Notes: a model not told the origin generated them from the letters alone. 64,000 nucleotides of DNA from Pseudomonas plecoglossicida NBRC 103162 = DSM 15088 (GCF_000730665.1 NZ_BBIV01000014.1:1-64000); one strand, 5' to 3'. Positions 18,781 through 28,067 are shown, counted from the stretch's first letter. Made by a program: numbers and translations.

Positions 18781-19716
18781 TCAGCCGTCCTGCAGCGCCC
18801 GTGGGCGGTGGCTGCGGGCTTCGGCTTCGGGCGCCTTGGCCGTCTGCAACTGGAAGTCGAACGACAGCTCGGCAAAACGCTCGCCCTGCACGCCACGGTC
18901 ATGTGCCGCGGCAGCATCGTCGACAAAGCGCAGATCACCGACCAGCCCATCACGGGTGGCGTAGGCAAAGTCGTCCCAGAGGTACTTGTCACCGGCGAAG
19001 TTGATCTGCGTGGTCAGGTGCCGATGCCCCGGCGCCGAGATGAAGAAGTGCACATGGGCCGGACGCTGGCCGTGGCGGCCGAGCAGGTTCAGGCATTCCT
19101 GGGTCGGCCCCTGCGGGTCGCAGCCGTAGCCCGACGGCACGATGGAGCGCGCGCGGTAGCGGCCTTCGGCATCGGTGACGATGCGTCGGCGCAGGTTGTA
19201 CTCGGACTGGGTCGAGTCGAAGTACGAGTAGGTGCCTTGGGTATTGGCGTGCCACAGGTCGACCGTGGCACCCGCCAACGGCTGGCCCTCGGCATCGAAC
19301 ACCTGGCCCTGGAGGAACATCACCACGCCCGGGTCGGTGCCGTCGTCCATGCGCGCCTCACCCTCGGTCAGCGGCGCGCCAGCCACGTACAGCGGCCCTT
19401 CGATGGTGCGTGGCGTGCCACCGGTCAGGCCGGCTTCGGCGTCCTTGGCGTCCTGCAGCAGGTCGAGGAAGTGCTCGATGCCCAGGCCTGCGGCCACCAG
19501 GCCCGCCTCGTTGCGCCCGCCCAGGCGGTTGAGGTAGTCGACGGCGTGCCAGAACTCGTCCTCGCTGACCTCCAGGTCCTCGATCAGACGCGCCGTGTCC
19601 TGCAGCACACGCAGGATGATCTGCTTGAAGCGCGGGTTGCCTTCGGCGTTGCCCAGGCCCGCCACTTGCTCGAAGAAGGCCTGGATTTCAGGGGTGTGGG
19701 AGATCTTCACGGTCAT
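18781..19716 (-). CDS. catA: Catechol 1,2-dioxygenase
   Basis: A 311-residue intradiol dioxygenase of usual length. The Fe(III) ligands are all present: Y163 (GTYSYFD), Y197 (VPSGYG), H221 and H223 (RPAHVHFF). It has the N-terminal helical linker domain of CatA dimers. It cleaves catechol to cis,cis-muconate in the cytoplasm. GAGGTAA lies 5 bases before the ATG. It is last in the catB-catC-catA transcript, 42 bp after catC. With the iac-like operon, which should yield catechol, its position is functionally coherent. Confidence 0.95.
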   Translation of the reverse strand: MTVKISHTPEIQAFFEQVAGLGNAEGNPRFKQIILRVLQDTARLIEDLEVSEDEFWHAVDYLNRLGGRNEAGLVAAGLGIEHFLDLLQDAKDAEAGLTGGTPRTIEGPLYVAGAPLTEGEARMDDGTDPGVVMFLQGQVFDAEGQPLAGATVDLWHANTQGTYSYFDSTQSEYNLRRRIVTDAEGRYRARSIVPSGYGCDPQGPTQECLNLLGRHGQRPAHVHFFISAPGHRHLTTQINFAGDKYLWDDFAYATRDGLVGDLRFVDDAAAAHDRGVQGERFAELSFDFQLQTAKAPEAEARSHRPRALQDG

Positions 19717-19758
19717 GTTGCTTACCTCGTATTGTTCTTGTCAGGTAGTCGGGGCGAT

Positions 19759-20049
19759 TCAGCGGTCGTCGGCATGGATCGACGAGGGATGGCGGCACAG
19801 GCCGTCGACCTCGATGTCCATGTACGGGAACAGCGGCAGCTGCATCAGCGTGTCGTGCAGCGCCTCGACGCTGGGCACGTCGAACACGCTGTAGTTGGCG
19901 TAGTGCCCGGCGATCCGCCACAGGTGGCGCCAGCTGCCCTCGCGCTGCAAGCGCTGGGCCAGTTCCTTCTCGTCGGCCTTCAGTTGCGCGGCCTTGGCCG
20001 GGTCCATGTCGAGCGGCAGCTTCACGGTCATCTTCACGTGGAACAGCAT
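19759..20049 (-). CDS. catC: Muconolactone delta-isomerase
   Basis: A 96-residue protein of normal CatC length, beginning MLFHVKMTVKLP, with the characteristic LWRIAGHYANYSVFDV and LPLFPYMDIEV segments. It isomerises muconolactone to beta-ketoadipate enol-lactone, acting after CatB. AAGGAGAA precedes the ATG. It begins 15 bp after the catB stop, in the usual catBCA order. Confidence 0.95.
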   Translation of the reverse strand: MLFHVKMTVKLPLDMDPAKAAQLKADEKELAQRLQREGSWRHLWRIAGHYANYSVFDVPSVEALHDTLMQLPLFPYMDIEVDGLCRHPSSIHADDR

Positions 20050-20064
20050 GGGGTTCTCCTTCGG

Positions 20065-21186
20065 TTATCGGCGGGCGAAACGCGCAAGACGGGCTTCGTC
20101 CAGGCTCAGGCCCAGGCCCGGGGTGCGCGGCACATGCAGCTGGAAATCGTGGTACTGCGGCGGCTCGTTGACGATCTCCTCGGTCAGCAGCAGTGGCCCG
20201 AACAGCTCGGTGCCCCAGGTCAGCTGGCGCAGGGTAAGGAAGGCGTGGGCCGAGGCCAGGGTGCCGACCGAGCCTTCGAGCATGGTCCCGCCGTACAGGG
20301 CGATACCGGCCGCCTCGGCGATCTGCGCGGTGCGCAGCACGGCGCGCGGGCCGCCGTTCTTGGCGATCTTCAAGGCGAAGATGCTGGCCGCGCCATCGGC
20401 AGCCAGGCTGAAGGCGTCCTCGACGCTTTCGATGGATTCGTCGGCCATGATCGGCGCCGGGCTGCGCTGGTTCAGGCGGATCTGCCCGCCGCGGTTGATG
20501 CGCGCAATCGGCTGCTCGATCAGGTCGATGCCGTTGTCGCCCAGCACCTGGCAGGCGCGGATGGCCTGGGACTCGTCCCAGTACTGGTTGACGTCGACAC
20601 GCACGCTGGCGCGCTCGCCCAGCTCGCGCTTGATCGCCACCACGTGCTTGAGGTCCTGCTCCAGCGGGTTGGCGCCGATCTTCAGCTTGAACACCCGGTG
20701 CCGGCGCACTTCGAGCATGTGCTCGGCCTCGCTGATGTCGCGGGCGGTGTCGCCGCTGGCCAGGGTCCAGGCCACTTCCAGGCTGTCACGCACACGCCCG
20801 CCGAGCAGTTCGCTGACCGGCAGGCCCAGGCGCTTGCCCTGGGCGTCGAGCAGCGCGCTCTCGATACCGGACTTGGCGAAGGTGTTGCCCTTGGCCAGCT
20901 TGTCGAGCTTGAGCATGGCGGCGTTGATGTTGTCGGCCGGCAGGCCGATCAGCGCCGGCGCCAGGTGCGCGTCGATGTTGGCCTTGATGCCCTCGGGGCT
21001 TTCGTAGCCGTAGGCCAGGCCGCCGATGGTGGTGGCCTCGCCGAGGCCTTCGACGCCATCGCTGCATTTCAGGCGCAGGATCACCAGGGTTTGCTGCTGC
21101 ATGGTGTGCATGGCCAGCTTGTGCGGGCGGATGGTCGGCAGGTCGACGATGATCGCGTCGATACGCTCGATCAGGGCGTTTGTCAT
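20065..21186 (-). CDS. catB: Muconate cycloisomerase
   Basis: A 373-residue enolase-superfamily enzyme. Catalytic K167 and K169 (FKLKIG) and metal ligands D198, E224 and D249 fall at the numbers known for P. putida muconate lactonising enzyme, so no indels separate them. It converts cis,cis-muconate to (+)-muconolactone with Mn2+. ATG 21186 fits the family start; an in-frame ATG 6 codons upstream does not. It is divergent from catR and first in the catBCA transcript. Confidence 0.95.
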   Translation of the reverse strand: MTNALIERIDAIIVDLPTIRPHKLAMHTMQQQTLVILRLKCSDGVEGLGEATTIGGLAYGYESPEGIKANIDAHLAPALIGLPADNINAAMLKLDKLAKGNTFAKSGIESALLDAQGKRLGLPVSELLGGRVRDSLEVAWTLASGDTARDISEAEHMLEVRRHRVFKLKIGANPLEQDLKHVVAIKRELGERASVRVDVNQYWDESQAIRACQVLGDNGIDLIEQPIARINRGGQIRLNQRSPAPIMADESIESVEDAFSLAADGAASIFALKIAKNGGPRAVLRTAQIAEAAGIALYGGTMLEGSVGTLASAHAFLTLRQLTWGTELFGPLLLTEEIVNEPPQYHDFQLHVPRTPGLGLSLDEARLARFARR

Positions 21187-21319
21187 GGTTCGAAGTCCCG
21201 TCAAATCGGGCTGCAGGGCGCAGATCCGATACTACATTTACTTGATTATTCAAGCATTGCGCGAGACCCTGAGGGCCGTCCAATATCAAATGAATCTCCC
21301 ACCATACCCAGGAGGTCTG
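21187..21319. promoter_or_regulatory. catR-catB divergent control region (CatR sites)
   Basis: A 133-bp gap between catB and catR. In P. putida CatR binds here at a repression site that overlaps the catR promoter and at an activation site nearer catB, and responds to cis,cis-muconate. The stretch near 21286-21320, which reads CCACCATACCCAGGAGGTCT, looks like the known repression-site region, and it contains the catR ribosome site. The AT-rich ATTTACTTGATTATTCAAG stretch (21234-21252) is a probable catB promoter part. Exact sites are inferred. Confidence 0.6.
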
Positions 21320-22216
21320 ATGGAGCTGCGCCACCTTCGCTACTTCAAGGTCCTGGCCGAAACCTTGAACTTCACCCGCGCCGCCGAGTTGCTGCACATC
21401 GCCCAGCCACCGCTGAGCCGGCAGATCGGCCAGCTCGAGGAACAGCTCGGTACCTTGCTGGTGGTGCGCGAGCGCCCGCTGCGCCTGACCGAGGCCGGGC
21501 GCTTCTTCTATGAACAGACCTGCACCCTGCTGCAGCAGCTGGACAACATCAGCGACAACACCCGGCGCATTGGCCAGGGCCAGCGCCAGTGGCTGGGCAT
21601 CGGCTTTGCCCCGTCGACCTTGTACACCGTGCTGCCGGAGCTGATCCGCGAGTTGCGCCAGGACAGCGAGCTGGAGCTGAGCCTGAGCGAGATGACCACC
21701 TTGCAACAGGTCGAGGCCCTGAAAAGCGGCCGCATCGACATCGCCTTCGGCCGCATCCGCGTCGACGATCCGGCCATCGTGCAACAGGTGCTGCGCGAAG
21801 ACCCGCTGGTGGCCGTGCTGCCCAAGGGCCATGCCCTGGCCGGCGCTCCCCTGTCGCTGGCCCAGCTTGCCGGTGAGGCGTTCATCCTCTACCCCGCCAA
21901 CCCCCGGCCCAGCTACGCCGACCACATCCTCGCGCTGTTCGCCCACCATGGCATGAGCATCAAGGTCAGCCAATGGGCCAATGAATTGCAGACCGCCATC
22001 GGTCTGGTCGCCGTCGGCCTGGGCGTGACCCTGGTGCCCGATTCGGTGCAGCGCCAGCACCGCACCGACATCGAGTACGCCAGCCTGCTCGACAGCAGCG
22101 CCGTCAGCCCGATCATCCTCAGCCGGCGCAAAGGCGACATGAGCCCGGTGGTGCAGCGCTGCCTGGCACTGATTGCGCAGCAGGCCTCACTTGACGCTGC
22201 ATCATCCATGGCCTGA
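21320..22216 (+). CDS. catR: LysR family regulator CatR
   Basis: About 298 residues. Helix-turn-helix [20 protein letters not shown] (residues 15-34) and the CbnR/CatR/BenM-type effector domain are present. Divergent from catB and only 133 bp away, it is the expected muconate-responsive activator of catBCA and repressor of itself. ATG 21320 follows AGGAGG with 4-5 base spacing; the frame is open further upstream into catB but without a start of merit. Family and synteny agree. Confidence 0.92.
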   Translation: MELRHLRYFKVLAETLNFTRAAELLHIAQPPLSRQIGQLEEQLGTLLVVRERPLRLTEAGRFFYEQTCTLLQQLDNISDNTRRIGQGQRQWLGIGFAPSTLYTVLPELIRELRQDSELELSLSEMTTLQQVEALKSGRIDIAFGRIRVDDPAIVQQVLREDPLVAVLPKGHALAGAPLSLAQLAGEAFILYPANPRPSYADHILALFAHHGMSIKVSQWANELQTAIGLVAVGLGVTLVPDSVQRQHRTDIEYASLLDSSAVSPIILSRRKGDMSPVVQRCLALIAQQASLDAASSMA

Positions 22217-22286
22217 GCAGCCATCGTTTGTCGCGCTCGGCACGCTGTTATCTAATCGGGCGATCAACCCACAGGAAGCCCCTGCA

Positions 22287-23621
22287 ATGATTCACGGAAA
22301 AACCCTTGCTCAATGGCGCGCCTCCCATCCCTTGATCGAGGATCTGGTCGCCCTGCGGGAAACCCAATGGTTCAACCCGGCCATCGCCCCTGCGGCCGAG
22401 GCCCTGGGCGACGTCGGCCTCACTGCAGCCGATGTGCAGGCCGCCAGCGCCCGCCTGCAGCGCTTCGCGCCGTACCTGGCCATGGTGTTCCCGGACACCG
22501 CCGCCAGCGGCGGGATCATCGAATCGCCCCTGCGGCCACTGCCCACCCTGCAGCGCACCTTGCAGCAGGAGGCTGGCCTTGCGCCCAGCGGCGCGCTGTG
22601 GCTCAAGGCCGACAACGAATTGCCGATCTCCGGCTCGATCAAGGCCCGCGGCGGCATCCACGAGGTCCTCAAGCATGCCGAGGACCTGGCCCTGGAAGCC
22701 GGCCTGATCACCCTGGACAGCGACTACCGTGTGCTGGCCGATGCACCGGCGCGGCAGTTGTTCAGCCAGTACAAGGTCGCGGTCGGCTCCACCGGCAACC
22801 TCGGCCTGTCGATCGGCATCATGAGCGCCAGGCTTGGCTTCCAGGCCACCGTGCACATGTCGGCCGATGCCCGGCGGTGGAAGAAAGACAAGCTGCGCGC
22901 CAGCGGCGTGAGCGTGGTCGAACATCAGTCGGACTACAGCGTTGCCGTCGAGCAAGGGCGCCAGCAAGGGGCGTGCGACCCGCTGTGCTATTTCGTCGAT
23001 GACGAGAACTCGCCGCACCTGTTCCTGGGCTATGCAGTGGCAGCCGAGCGGCTGGCACGCCAGTTCGAGCAGCAGGGCATCGTGGTCGATGCCGAGCACC
23101 CGCTGTTCGTCTACCTGCCCTGTGGCGTCGGCGGCGGGCCTGGCGGTGTGGCCTTCGGCCTGAAACAGCTGTTCGGCGACCATGTGCATTGCCTGTTCGC
23201 CGAGCCCACCCATTCGCCGTGCATGCTGCTGGGGGTGTATACCGGCCTGCACGACCAGGTGTGTGTCCAGGATTTTGGCATCGACAACGTCACGGCCGCC
23301 GATGGCCTGGCAGTGGGCCGCCCTTCCGGCTTCGTCGGCAAGGCCATGCAGCGCTTGCTCGACGGCTACTACACGGTGACCGACGAAGCGCTCTACCGCC
23401 TGCTGGTGCTGGCCCACGACCAGCAACAGGCACGCCTGGAGCCTTCGGCGCTGGCCGGTGTGCCGGGTATGGTGCGGGTGCTGCAGGCCGCCCCCTACCT
23501 TGCGCGCATGGGGTTGTCGCCGGCGCGCCTGGCCAATGCCACGCACCTGGTCTGGGGCACCGGCGGCAGCATGGTGCCGGCCGACGAATACGCGGCCTAC
23601 CTGGCCAAAGGCCGGAGCTGA
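22287..23621 (+). CDS. dsdA: D-serine ammonia-lyase
   Basis: A 444-residue fold-type II PLP enzyme. The cofactor lysine is K119 in SGSIKARGG, and the glycine-rich loop around [10 protein letters not shown] holds the phosphate. [13 protein letters not shown] and [16 protein letters not shown] are diagnostic of DsdA. It deaminates D-serine to pyruvate and ammonia and protects against D-serine toxicity. AGGAAG precedes the ATG. The regulator dsdC follows 3 bases after the stop and is probably co-transcribed. Confidence 0.93.
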   Translation: MIHGKTLAQWRASHPLIEDLVALRETQWFNPAIAPAAEALGDVGLTAADVQAASARLQRFAPYLAMVFPDTAASGGIIESPLRPLPTLQRTLQQEAGLAPSGALWLKADNELPISGSIKARGGIHEVLKHAEDLALEAGLITLDSDYRVLADAPARQLFSQYKVAVGSTGNLGLSIGIMSARLGFQATVHMSADARRWKKDKLRASGVSVVEHQSDYSVAVEQGRQQGACDPLCYFVDDENSPHLFLGYAVAAERLARQFEQQGIVVDAEHPLFVYLPCGVGGGPGGVAFGLKQLFGDHVHCLFAEPTHSPCMLLGVYTGLHDQVCVQDFGIDNVTAADGLAVGRPSGFVGKAMQRLLDGYYTVTDEALYRLLVLAHDQQQARLEPSALAGVPGMVRVLQAAPYLARMGLSPARLANATHLVWGTGGSMVPADEYAAYLAKGRS

Positions 23622-23624
23622 CGG

Positions 23625-24536
23625 ATGCGCGAGCTCAGCGGGGCCCAGCTGGCCAACCTGCATACCTTCCTGGTCGCGGCGCGGCACCTGAGCTTCGCCC
23701 GGGCTGCCGATGAACTGTGCCTCACCGCCAGCGCGGTCAGCCACCGGATTGCCCGGCTGGAAGACGAACTGGCGCTGAAGCTGTTCCAGCGCCTGCCGCG
23801 CAAGGTTGCCCTGACCGATGACGGCGAACGCGTCTATCGCTCCATGCAGCAGGCCATGGATGGGCTGACCGACGCGGTGCGGGAACGCTCGGACGCGCAG
23901 CTGGCCGGGCAATTGACGCTCCATGTGCGGCCATCGGTGGCGCAGTGCTGGCTGGTGCCAAAGCTTGCCGATTTCACTGCCCGTTATCCGGACATCCAGC
24001 TGGACATCCGCGTGGGCAACGAGCGCATCGACTACCGCACCCGGCAGGTCGACTTGCTGCTGTGCTACTCCGATGGCGAACACCCCGGGCTTGTCAGCAC
24101 CCGCCTGATGCCCGAACGCATCGCCCCGGTCTGCTCGGTGCAGTACGCCCGGCGGCTGGGCCTGACAAACAGCCCGGATGCCCTGGACGGCACTACCCTG
24201 CTGCACGATGTGGCGGCCTGGGACAACGCCGCTTTCGATGCCGAATGGCGGTTGTGGATGGGTACAGTGGGGTGGCAGCGTGCGCTGCCGTCGCGTCTGC
24301 TCACCTTCGACCGTTCCGACCTGTGCAGCCTGGCGGCGGTACACCACACCGGTATCGCCATCGGCCGCGAGCAGCTGGTGCGCGAACGGGTGGCCAGTGG
24401 CGAACTGGTGCTGCCGTTCGGCGATTTCCGGGAGGTTGGCAAGCAGGGCTATTACCTGGTGCATCCGGCGCATGAAGCCATGCCACGGCGCTTGCAGGTG
24501 TTGATCGAGTGGCTGCGCAGTGTGGTTGGCGGTTGA
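23625..24536 (+). CDS. dsdC: LysR family regulator, DsdC-like
   Basis: A 303-residue GcvA/DsdC-type LysR protein: helix-turn-helix LSFARAADELCLTASAVSHR near residue 23 and an effector domain ending VEWLRSVVGG-like. The start ATG is 3 bases after the dsdA stop. In E. coli dsdC is divergent from dsdXA; here it is tandem and downstream, so it would control its own operon by a feedback loop. The partner permease dsdX is not adjacent. Function is by family plus dsdA neighbour. Confidence 0.8.
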   Translation: MRELSGAQLANLHTFLVAARHLSFARAADELCLTASAVSHRIARLEDELALKLFQRLPRKVALTDDGERVYRSMQQAMDGLTDAVRERSDAQLAGQLTLHVRPSVAQCWLVPKLADFTARYPDIQLDIRVGNERIDYRTRQVDLLLCYSDGEHPGLVSTRLMPERIAPVCSVQYARRLGLTNSPDALDGTTLLHDVAAWDNAAFDAEWRLWMGTVGWQRALPSRLLTFDRSDLCSLAAVHHTGIAIGREQLVRERVASGELVLPFGDFREVGKQGYYLVHPAHEAMPRRLQVLIEWLRSVVGG

Positions 24537-24575
24537 GGCATACAAGTGCATGCCTGGGGATTTGCTGCGCCGCGT

Positions 24576-24637
24576 AGATCGAGCGCCGCCCGCGCGGCGC
24601 ATCGCGGCTGAAGCCGCTCCTACGTTTGTTTTTGGCC
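24576..24637. repeat. Left arm of a REP pair (inverted)
   Basis: A REP-like unit that is repeated in inverted form at 24737-24799. The two copies share the GATCGAGCGCCGCCCGCGCG core and a CTCCTACGTTTGTTTTTGGCC side, but differ in the middle hairpin (GGCTGAAGCC here, GAGCGATGCTC there). They are separated by 99 bases. Together with 1-34 this defines one repeat family. The gap 24537-24831 holds no gene. Confidence 0.7.
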
Positions 24638-24736
24638 AGTAACGCCTGTCAGAGGCGCGCGCGACCGCCTTGTTGACACGACGCGATATCGAGCCAGGCG
24701 CCAAGGCGTTCGCGCGCAAACCACACAGGCATGATT

Positions 24737-24799
24737 GGCCAAAAACAAACGTAGGAGCGAGCATCGCTCGCGATGCGCCGCGCGGGCGGCGCTCGATCT
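24737..24799. repeat. Right arm of a REP pair (inverted)
   Basis: Inverted counterpart of the unit at 24576-24637. Its last 34 bases are identical to positions 1-34 of the window. It ends 32 bases before the stop of the broken M24 peptidase gene and may help end both converging transcripts. Confidence 0.7.
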
Positions 24800-24831
24800 A
24801 CCGGACACTGCAAAACTCACGACATGCGCCC

Positions 24832-25937
24832 CTAGCCCCGCAAGAAGCTGTCCTCGAACGGATAACGCGTCAGCACCTCATGCCCCGTCTCGGTCACCAG
24901 CAACTGGTTCTCCAGCTTGATCCCGTCACGCCCGCCCACTTCGCCGACATAGGCCTCGACGCACAGCGCCATCCCCGCCTGCAACTCACCTTCATAGCCA
25001 TACGACTCCAGGTCCTCCGGATAACGAATGCTCGGGTACTGATCGCACAGCCCGACCCCATGAAACATCACACCATAGCGCTGGGCACGGCAGCTTTCTG
25101 GCAAGCGGTGCCCGTTGCGGGTGAGCTCGGTAAATCGCACGCCAGGCCTGACCATGTTGGCATTGACCTGGATATGCTCGTGGGCAATGCGGTACAGGCG
25201 CTTCTGCTCGACTGTAGGCTCGAGGCCGCCGCAAATCCAGCTGCGCGACATGTCGACGCAAAAACCGTAGACACCGATCAGGTCGGTGTCGAACGAGAGC
25301 AGGTCGCCATCGCTTAACACACGCGGGCCGGATTCCTGGAACCAGGGGTTGGTACGCGGGCCGGAGCTGAGGATGCGGGTTTCGATCCATTCGCCGCCGC
25401 GGCGGATGTTGCCGGCATGCAAGGCGGCCCAGACATCGTTCTCGGTCGCCCCCGCACACATGGCCTGGCGCATCTCGCCCACTGCGGCTTCGCAGGCGGC
25501 AACGGCGCAGCGCATGGCGAGGATTTCGTCAGGGCCTTTGATCAGGCGGGCGAACTCGGTGACCTCCTGGCCGCTGTGCACCTGCACGCCAAGGGCGTCG
25601 AGGGCTCGCAGGCCGGCGACCTCGATGCGGTCCACGGCCAGCCGGCGATTGTTGCCGGCGTGACTGCGCAATACCTGGTCGACTTCGGCGCAGAAGCGCC
25701 GCTGCGCAACTCGCTGATCAAGGGCAAATGCGCACTGAGGTGATCGCAGCCGTGGAAATCCCACAGCACCACATGGCCACTGGCGGCGACGAAGCAGGCA
25801 CGGGCGGGGTTGTGGGCGGTCCACAGCTGCATGTTGGTGGTGTCGGTGGCATAGCGGATGTTCAGCGGGTCGAACAGCAGGATGCCGCCCAGGTCGCGGG
25901 CGACCAGTTGCTCGACCTGGGCGCATCGATCGTTCAC
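24832..25937 (-). pseudogene. M24 family metallopeptidase (creatinase/Xaa-Pro peptidase fold), broken
   Basis: The C-terminal pita-bread domain is in one frame (CAEVDQVLRSHAG onward, with DLLSFDTDLIG carrying metal-ligand D, and MFHGVGLCD with H), while the N-terminal part (LLFDPLNIRYATDTTNMQLW through ISELRSGAS) is in another. The frames change at about 25700-25715, where GCTTCT joins a residue run that should be many residues later, as if a short stretch was lost between two GCTTCT copies. The 5' end is also short: a GTG at 25937 overlaps the VOC stop, and the N-terminal 40 or so residues expected for the family are absent. It resembles peptidases related to DMSP lyase DddP, but is not functional as read. 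Confidence 0.75.
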
Positions 25938-26413
25938 CCACGCAACGCCGCCTCGATGGCTGCCACGTCGATCTTGCCCATGGTCATCATCGCCTCGAAG
26001 GCACGCCTGGCCGCGGCCTTGTCCGGGTTGCCCAGCGCTTCGATGAGAATCCGCGGGCAGATCTGCCAGGAAATGCCCCACTTGTCCTTGCACCAGCCGC
26101 ACTCGCTTTCTTTGCCGCCGTTGCTGACAATGGCGTTCCACAAACGGTCGGTTTCTGCCTGGTCTTCAGTGCTGACCTGGAACGAAAACGCCTCGCAATG
26201 CTTGAAAAAAGGCCCGCCATTGAGCCCCACGCAGGGGATGCCCATGACCGTGAACTCGACGGTGATCACATCGCCGGCCTTGCCCGACGGGTAGTCGCCG
26301 GGAGCCGGGTGCACGGCCACCACTCGGCTGTCCGGGAAGGTGCTGGCATAGAAGTTCGCGGCTTCTTCGGCGTCCTTGTCAAACCACAGGCAGATCGTGT
26401 TCTTGGCAGTCAT
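25934..26413 (-). CDS. VOC family protein (PhnB-like 3-demethylubiquinone methyltransferase fold)
   Basis: A 159-residue protein of two beta-alpha-beta-beta-beta repeats, with NFYASTFPDSRV near the start, GIPCVGLNGGPFFKHCEAFSF and WGISWQICPRIL, typical of PhnB-like glyoxalase-fold proteins of unknown reaction. ATG 26413 is chosen since GGAGA lies 6 bases before it. Its stop overlaps the GTG that opens the broken M24 gene, which looks like a deletion junction or coupled order. Function unknown. Confidence 0.8.
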   Translation of the reverse strand: MTAKNTICLWFDKDAEEAANFYASTFPDSRVVAVHPAPGDYPSGKAGDVITVEFTVMGIPCVGLNGGPFFKHCEAFSFQVSTEDQAETDRLWNAIVSNGGKESECGWCKDKWGISWQICPRILIEALGNPDKAAARRAFEAMMTMGKIDVAAIEAALRG

Positions 26414-26642
26414 GTCGGTCTCCGGCAAATCAGCGGTGAACCTTTGAGTCTAGCCATCGCACCCTGGTTGGCGATGCCCAGGGCCTGCGTTTCGTCGCAA
26501 TAGGCCGATAAGCGCAACACTCAGAAAAGTCCTACAAACCTAGGTGAACTTCCCTACGGCCCGCCCCCTTCACAGTGCTGTCTGATTACCACCATCATCC
26601 CTCGCGAACCTAACAAGCGACGCTACGCAGGGAGAATCAGGT

Positions 26643-27860
26643 TTGTCCGATTTAGAAAGCAAGCTGCAGCACCTCACCCCGGAACAGGTCGAGGTGTTGT
26701 ACCGCGAATACCTCGGCGGTGAAAGAATCGCCCTCCTGATCGAGCGCTACGCCATCGACGTGGCCCCCAACAGCCTGATCAAGACGTTCCCGCCCGTGCC
26801 CTGTCCGGCGCTGGCCTGCCCCTATTGCCAGGCCATCCTGTTCGAGCGGCGCAAGAGCAAGTCGGCCCACAGCTGGAACGACAACATGGCGTTCTGCAAG
26901 ACCTGCGCGCACCGCCACTACTATCCGGGCCGTTCCCGCTGGCCGCGCGCCTGCACCTGCCCGCCCTGCCAGAACGCACGCGAACAGGCCAGGCAGGAGC
27001 AGGCGGTCGACCAGCGCAAGCGGATCAGGACACATTGGTCGCTGGCCAAACGCAAGCCACTGGTCCTGCACAGGCTTTCGTTTACCCGCAAGCTGCAGCT
27101 GCTGGCCATGCTCGACGTGCGCATGGACGTCCAGCACAACTGCCTGGCGCCCGGCGGGCAGTCCACACTGGACGCCCGTGTCAGCCCTTCCTCGGCCATG
27201 GATGCGGCCATCCTGCAAGCGCTGCACGAAGAGTCGATCCTGTTGGTCGACCCCGGCTCGCCACTGAATGCCTTCAGCGACGACCTGACCCCCAAGGCCT
27301 GGCGGGACAAGGTGCGCTGGGTTGCCAATGTCAGCCTGGACGGCCAGCAGCGAGCGGGCCTGGCGGACTTGTACCGGTTGCTGCACAAGGAGCTGTCCGG
27401 CGGACCGCTGCCACAATGGCGCGCACAGATCGTCGCGGTGATCCAGGCGTTGTCGACCGAAGAGGTATGCGCCTACATGGCCGACAGGTGCGCGGAGCAT
27501 GGCTTGCCCTTCGAAGCCCGGAAAAAGACCGCAGAAATAGCCACACAACTGCTCCAGGCTCACCCCGTACGGCATGTATGGTCACTGGGCAACAGTGCCC
27601 TGCGCGGGGCGCTGTCCTACATGGCACGGGCCAACGTGACCCGGCGGCACGCCAGCAACACCATTCCCGCCAGCATGCTGGCGATGGGCGAGCGGGCGCT
27701 CAGGCAACAGTGGCAGTTCAACCCGTCGGGCTACGACAATCACCCGCCGCGTTCGAGCCTCAACCATCTGCTGTTCGACGTGCTGCTGCAGCAGGCTGAC
27801 CATGGGCTGGAGCGCTGCATCGACGACTATGTCGCCGAGCTTCCCGGGGGGCCGGACTGA
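26643..27860 (+). CDS. Cysteine-rich zinc-ribbon-like protein of unknown function
   Basis: A 405-residue protein, not recognised. Starting at TTG 26643 with GGGAGA about 8 bases upstream. The N-terminal 120 residues hold several CxxC pairs (CPALACPYCQ, CKTC, CTCPPC) and fit one or two zinc ribbons; the rest is helical, rich in Q, R and L, with a long C-terminal helical part. No nuclease, helicase or transposase motif is seen. It stands alone with 229 bp upstream. Could be a nucleic-acid-binding orphan of mobile or defence origin, but that is speculation. Confidence 0.55.
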   Translation: MSDLESKLQHLTPEQVEVLYREYLGGERIALLIERYAIDVAPNSLIKTFPPVPCPALACPYCQAILFERRKSKSAHSWNDNMAFCKTCAHRHYYPGRSRWPRACTCPPCQNAREQARQEQAVDQRKRIRTHWSLAKRKPLVLHRLSFTRKLQLLAMLDVRMDVQHNCLAPGGQSTLDARVSPSSAMDAAILQALHEESILLVDPGSPLNAFSDDLTPKAWRDKVRWVANVSLDGQQRAGLADLYRLLHKELSGGPLPQWRAQIVAVIQALSTEEVCAYMADRCAEHGLPFEARKKTAEIATQLLQAHPVRHVWSLGNSALRGALSYMARANVTRRHASNTIPASMLAMGERALRQQWQFNPSGYDNHPPRSSLNHLLFDVLLQQADHGLERCIDDYVAELPGGPD

Positions 27861-28067
27861 TCGACGGGCCGTCCGGCGGGTGGCTGGCCGGCGCAAGCGC
27901 TCTAGCTCTCCACCCGTAACATTCTGCGGACAATTCCTGCCTCCAGTAGTGAACCTGCTTACAAAAATACGGTCTTTCGCTGACGGTCAATTCACCGACC
28001 CGTTCGCCGGTCCATCGCAGATCACGCGTCGACCGGGCCTTTTTTTCCTGCTGCAGCGAAGACCAAC

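Noticed and set aside
18739..21513. A 924-codon open frame on the plus strand across catA-catC-catB
   Set aside because: It is antisense to three well-supported cat genes with correct catalytic residues; high GC leaves the opposite strand open. Its translation is low-complexity H/R/A-rich and has no domain.
22248..24764. An 838-codon open frame on the minus strand across dsdA-dsdC
   Set aside because: Antisense to DsdA (K119 and glycine loop intact) and its LysR partner; a GC artefact.
26643..27860. TniQ-like transposition protein
   Set aside because: Zinc-ribbon cysteines suggest it, but no Tn7-like transposase, TnsB/C homologue or terminal repeats lie near, and the C-terminal part does not look like TniQ.
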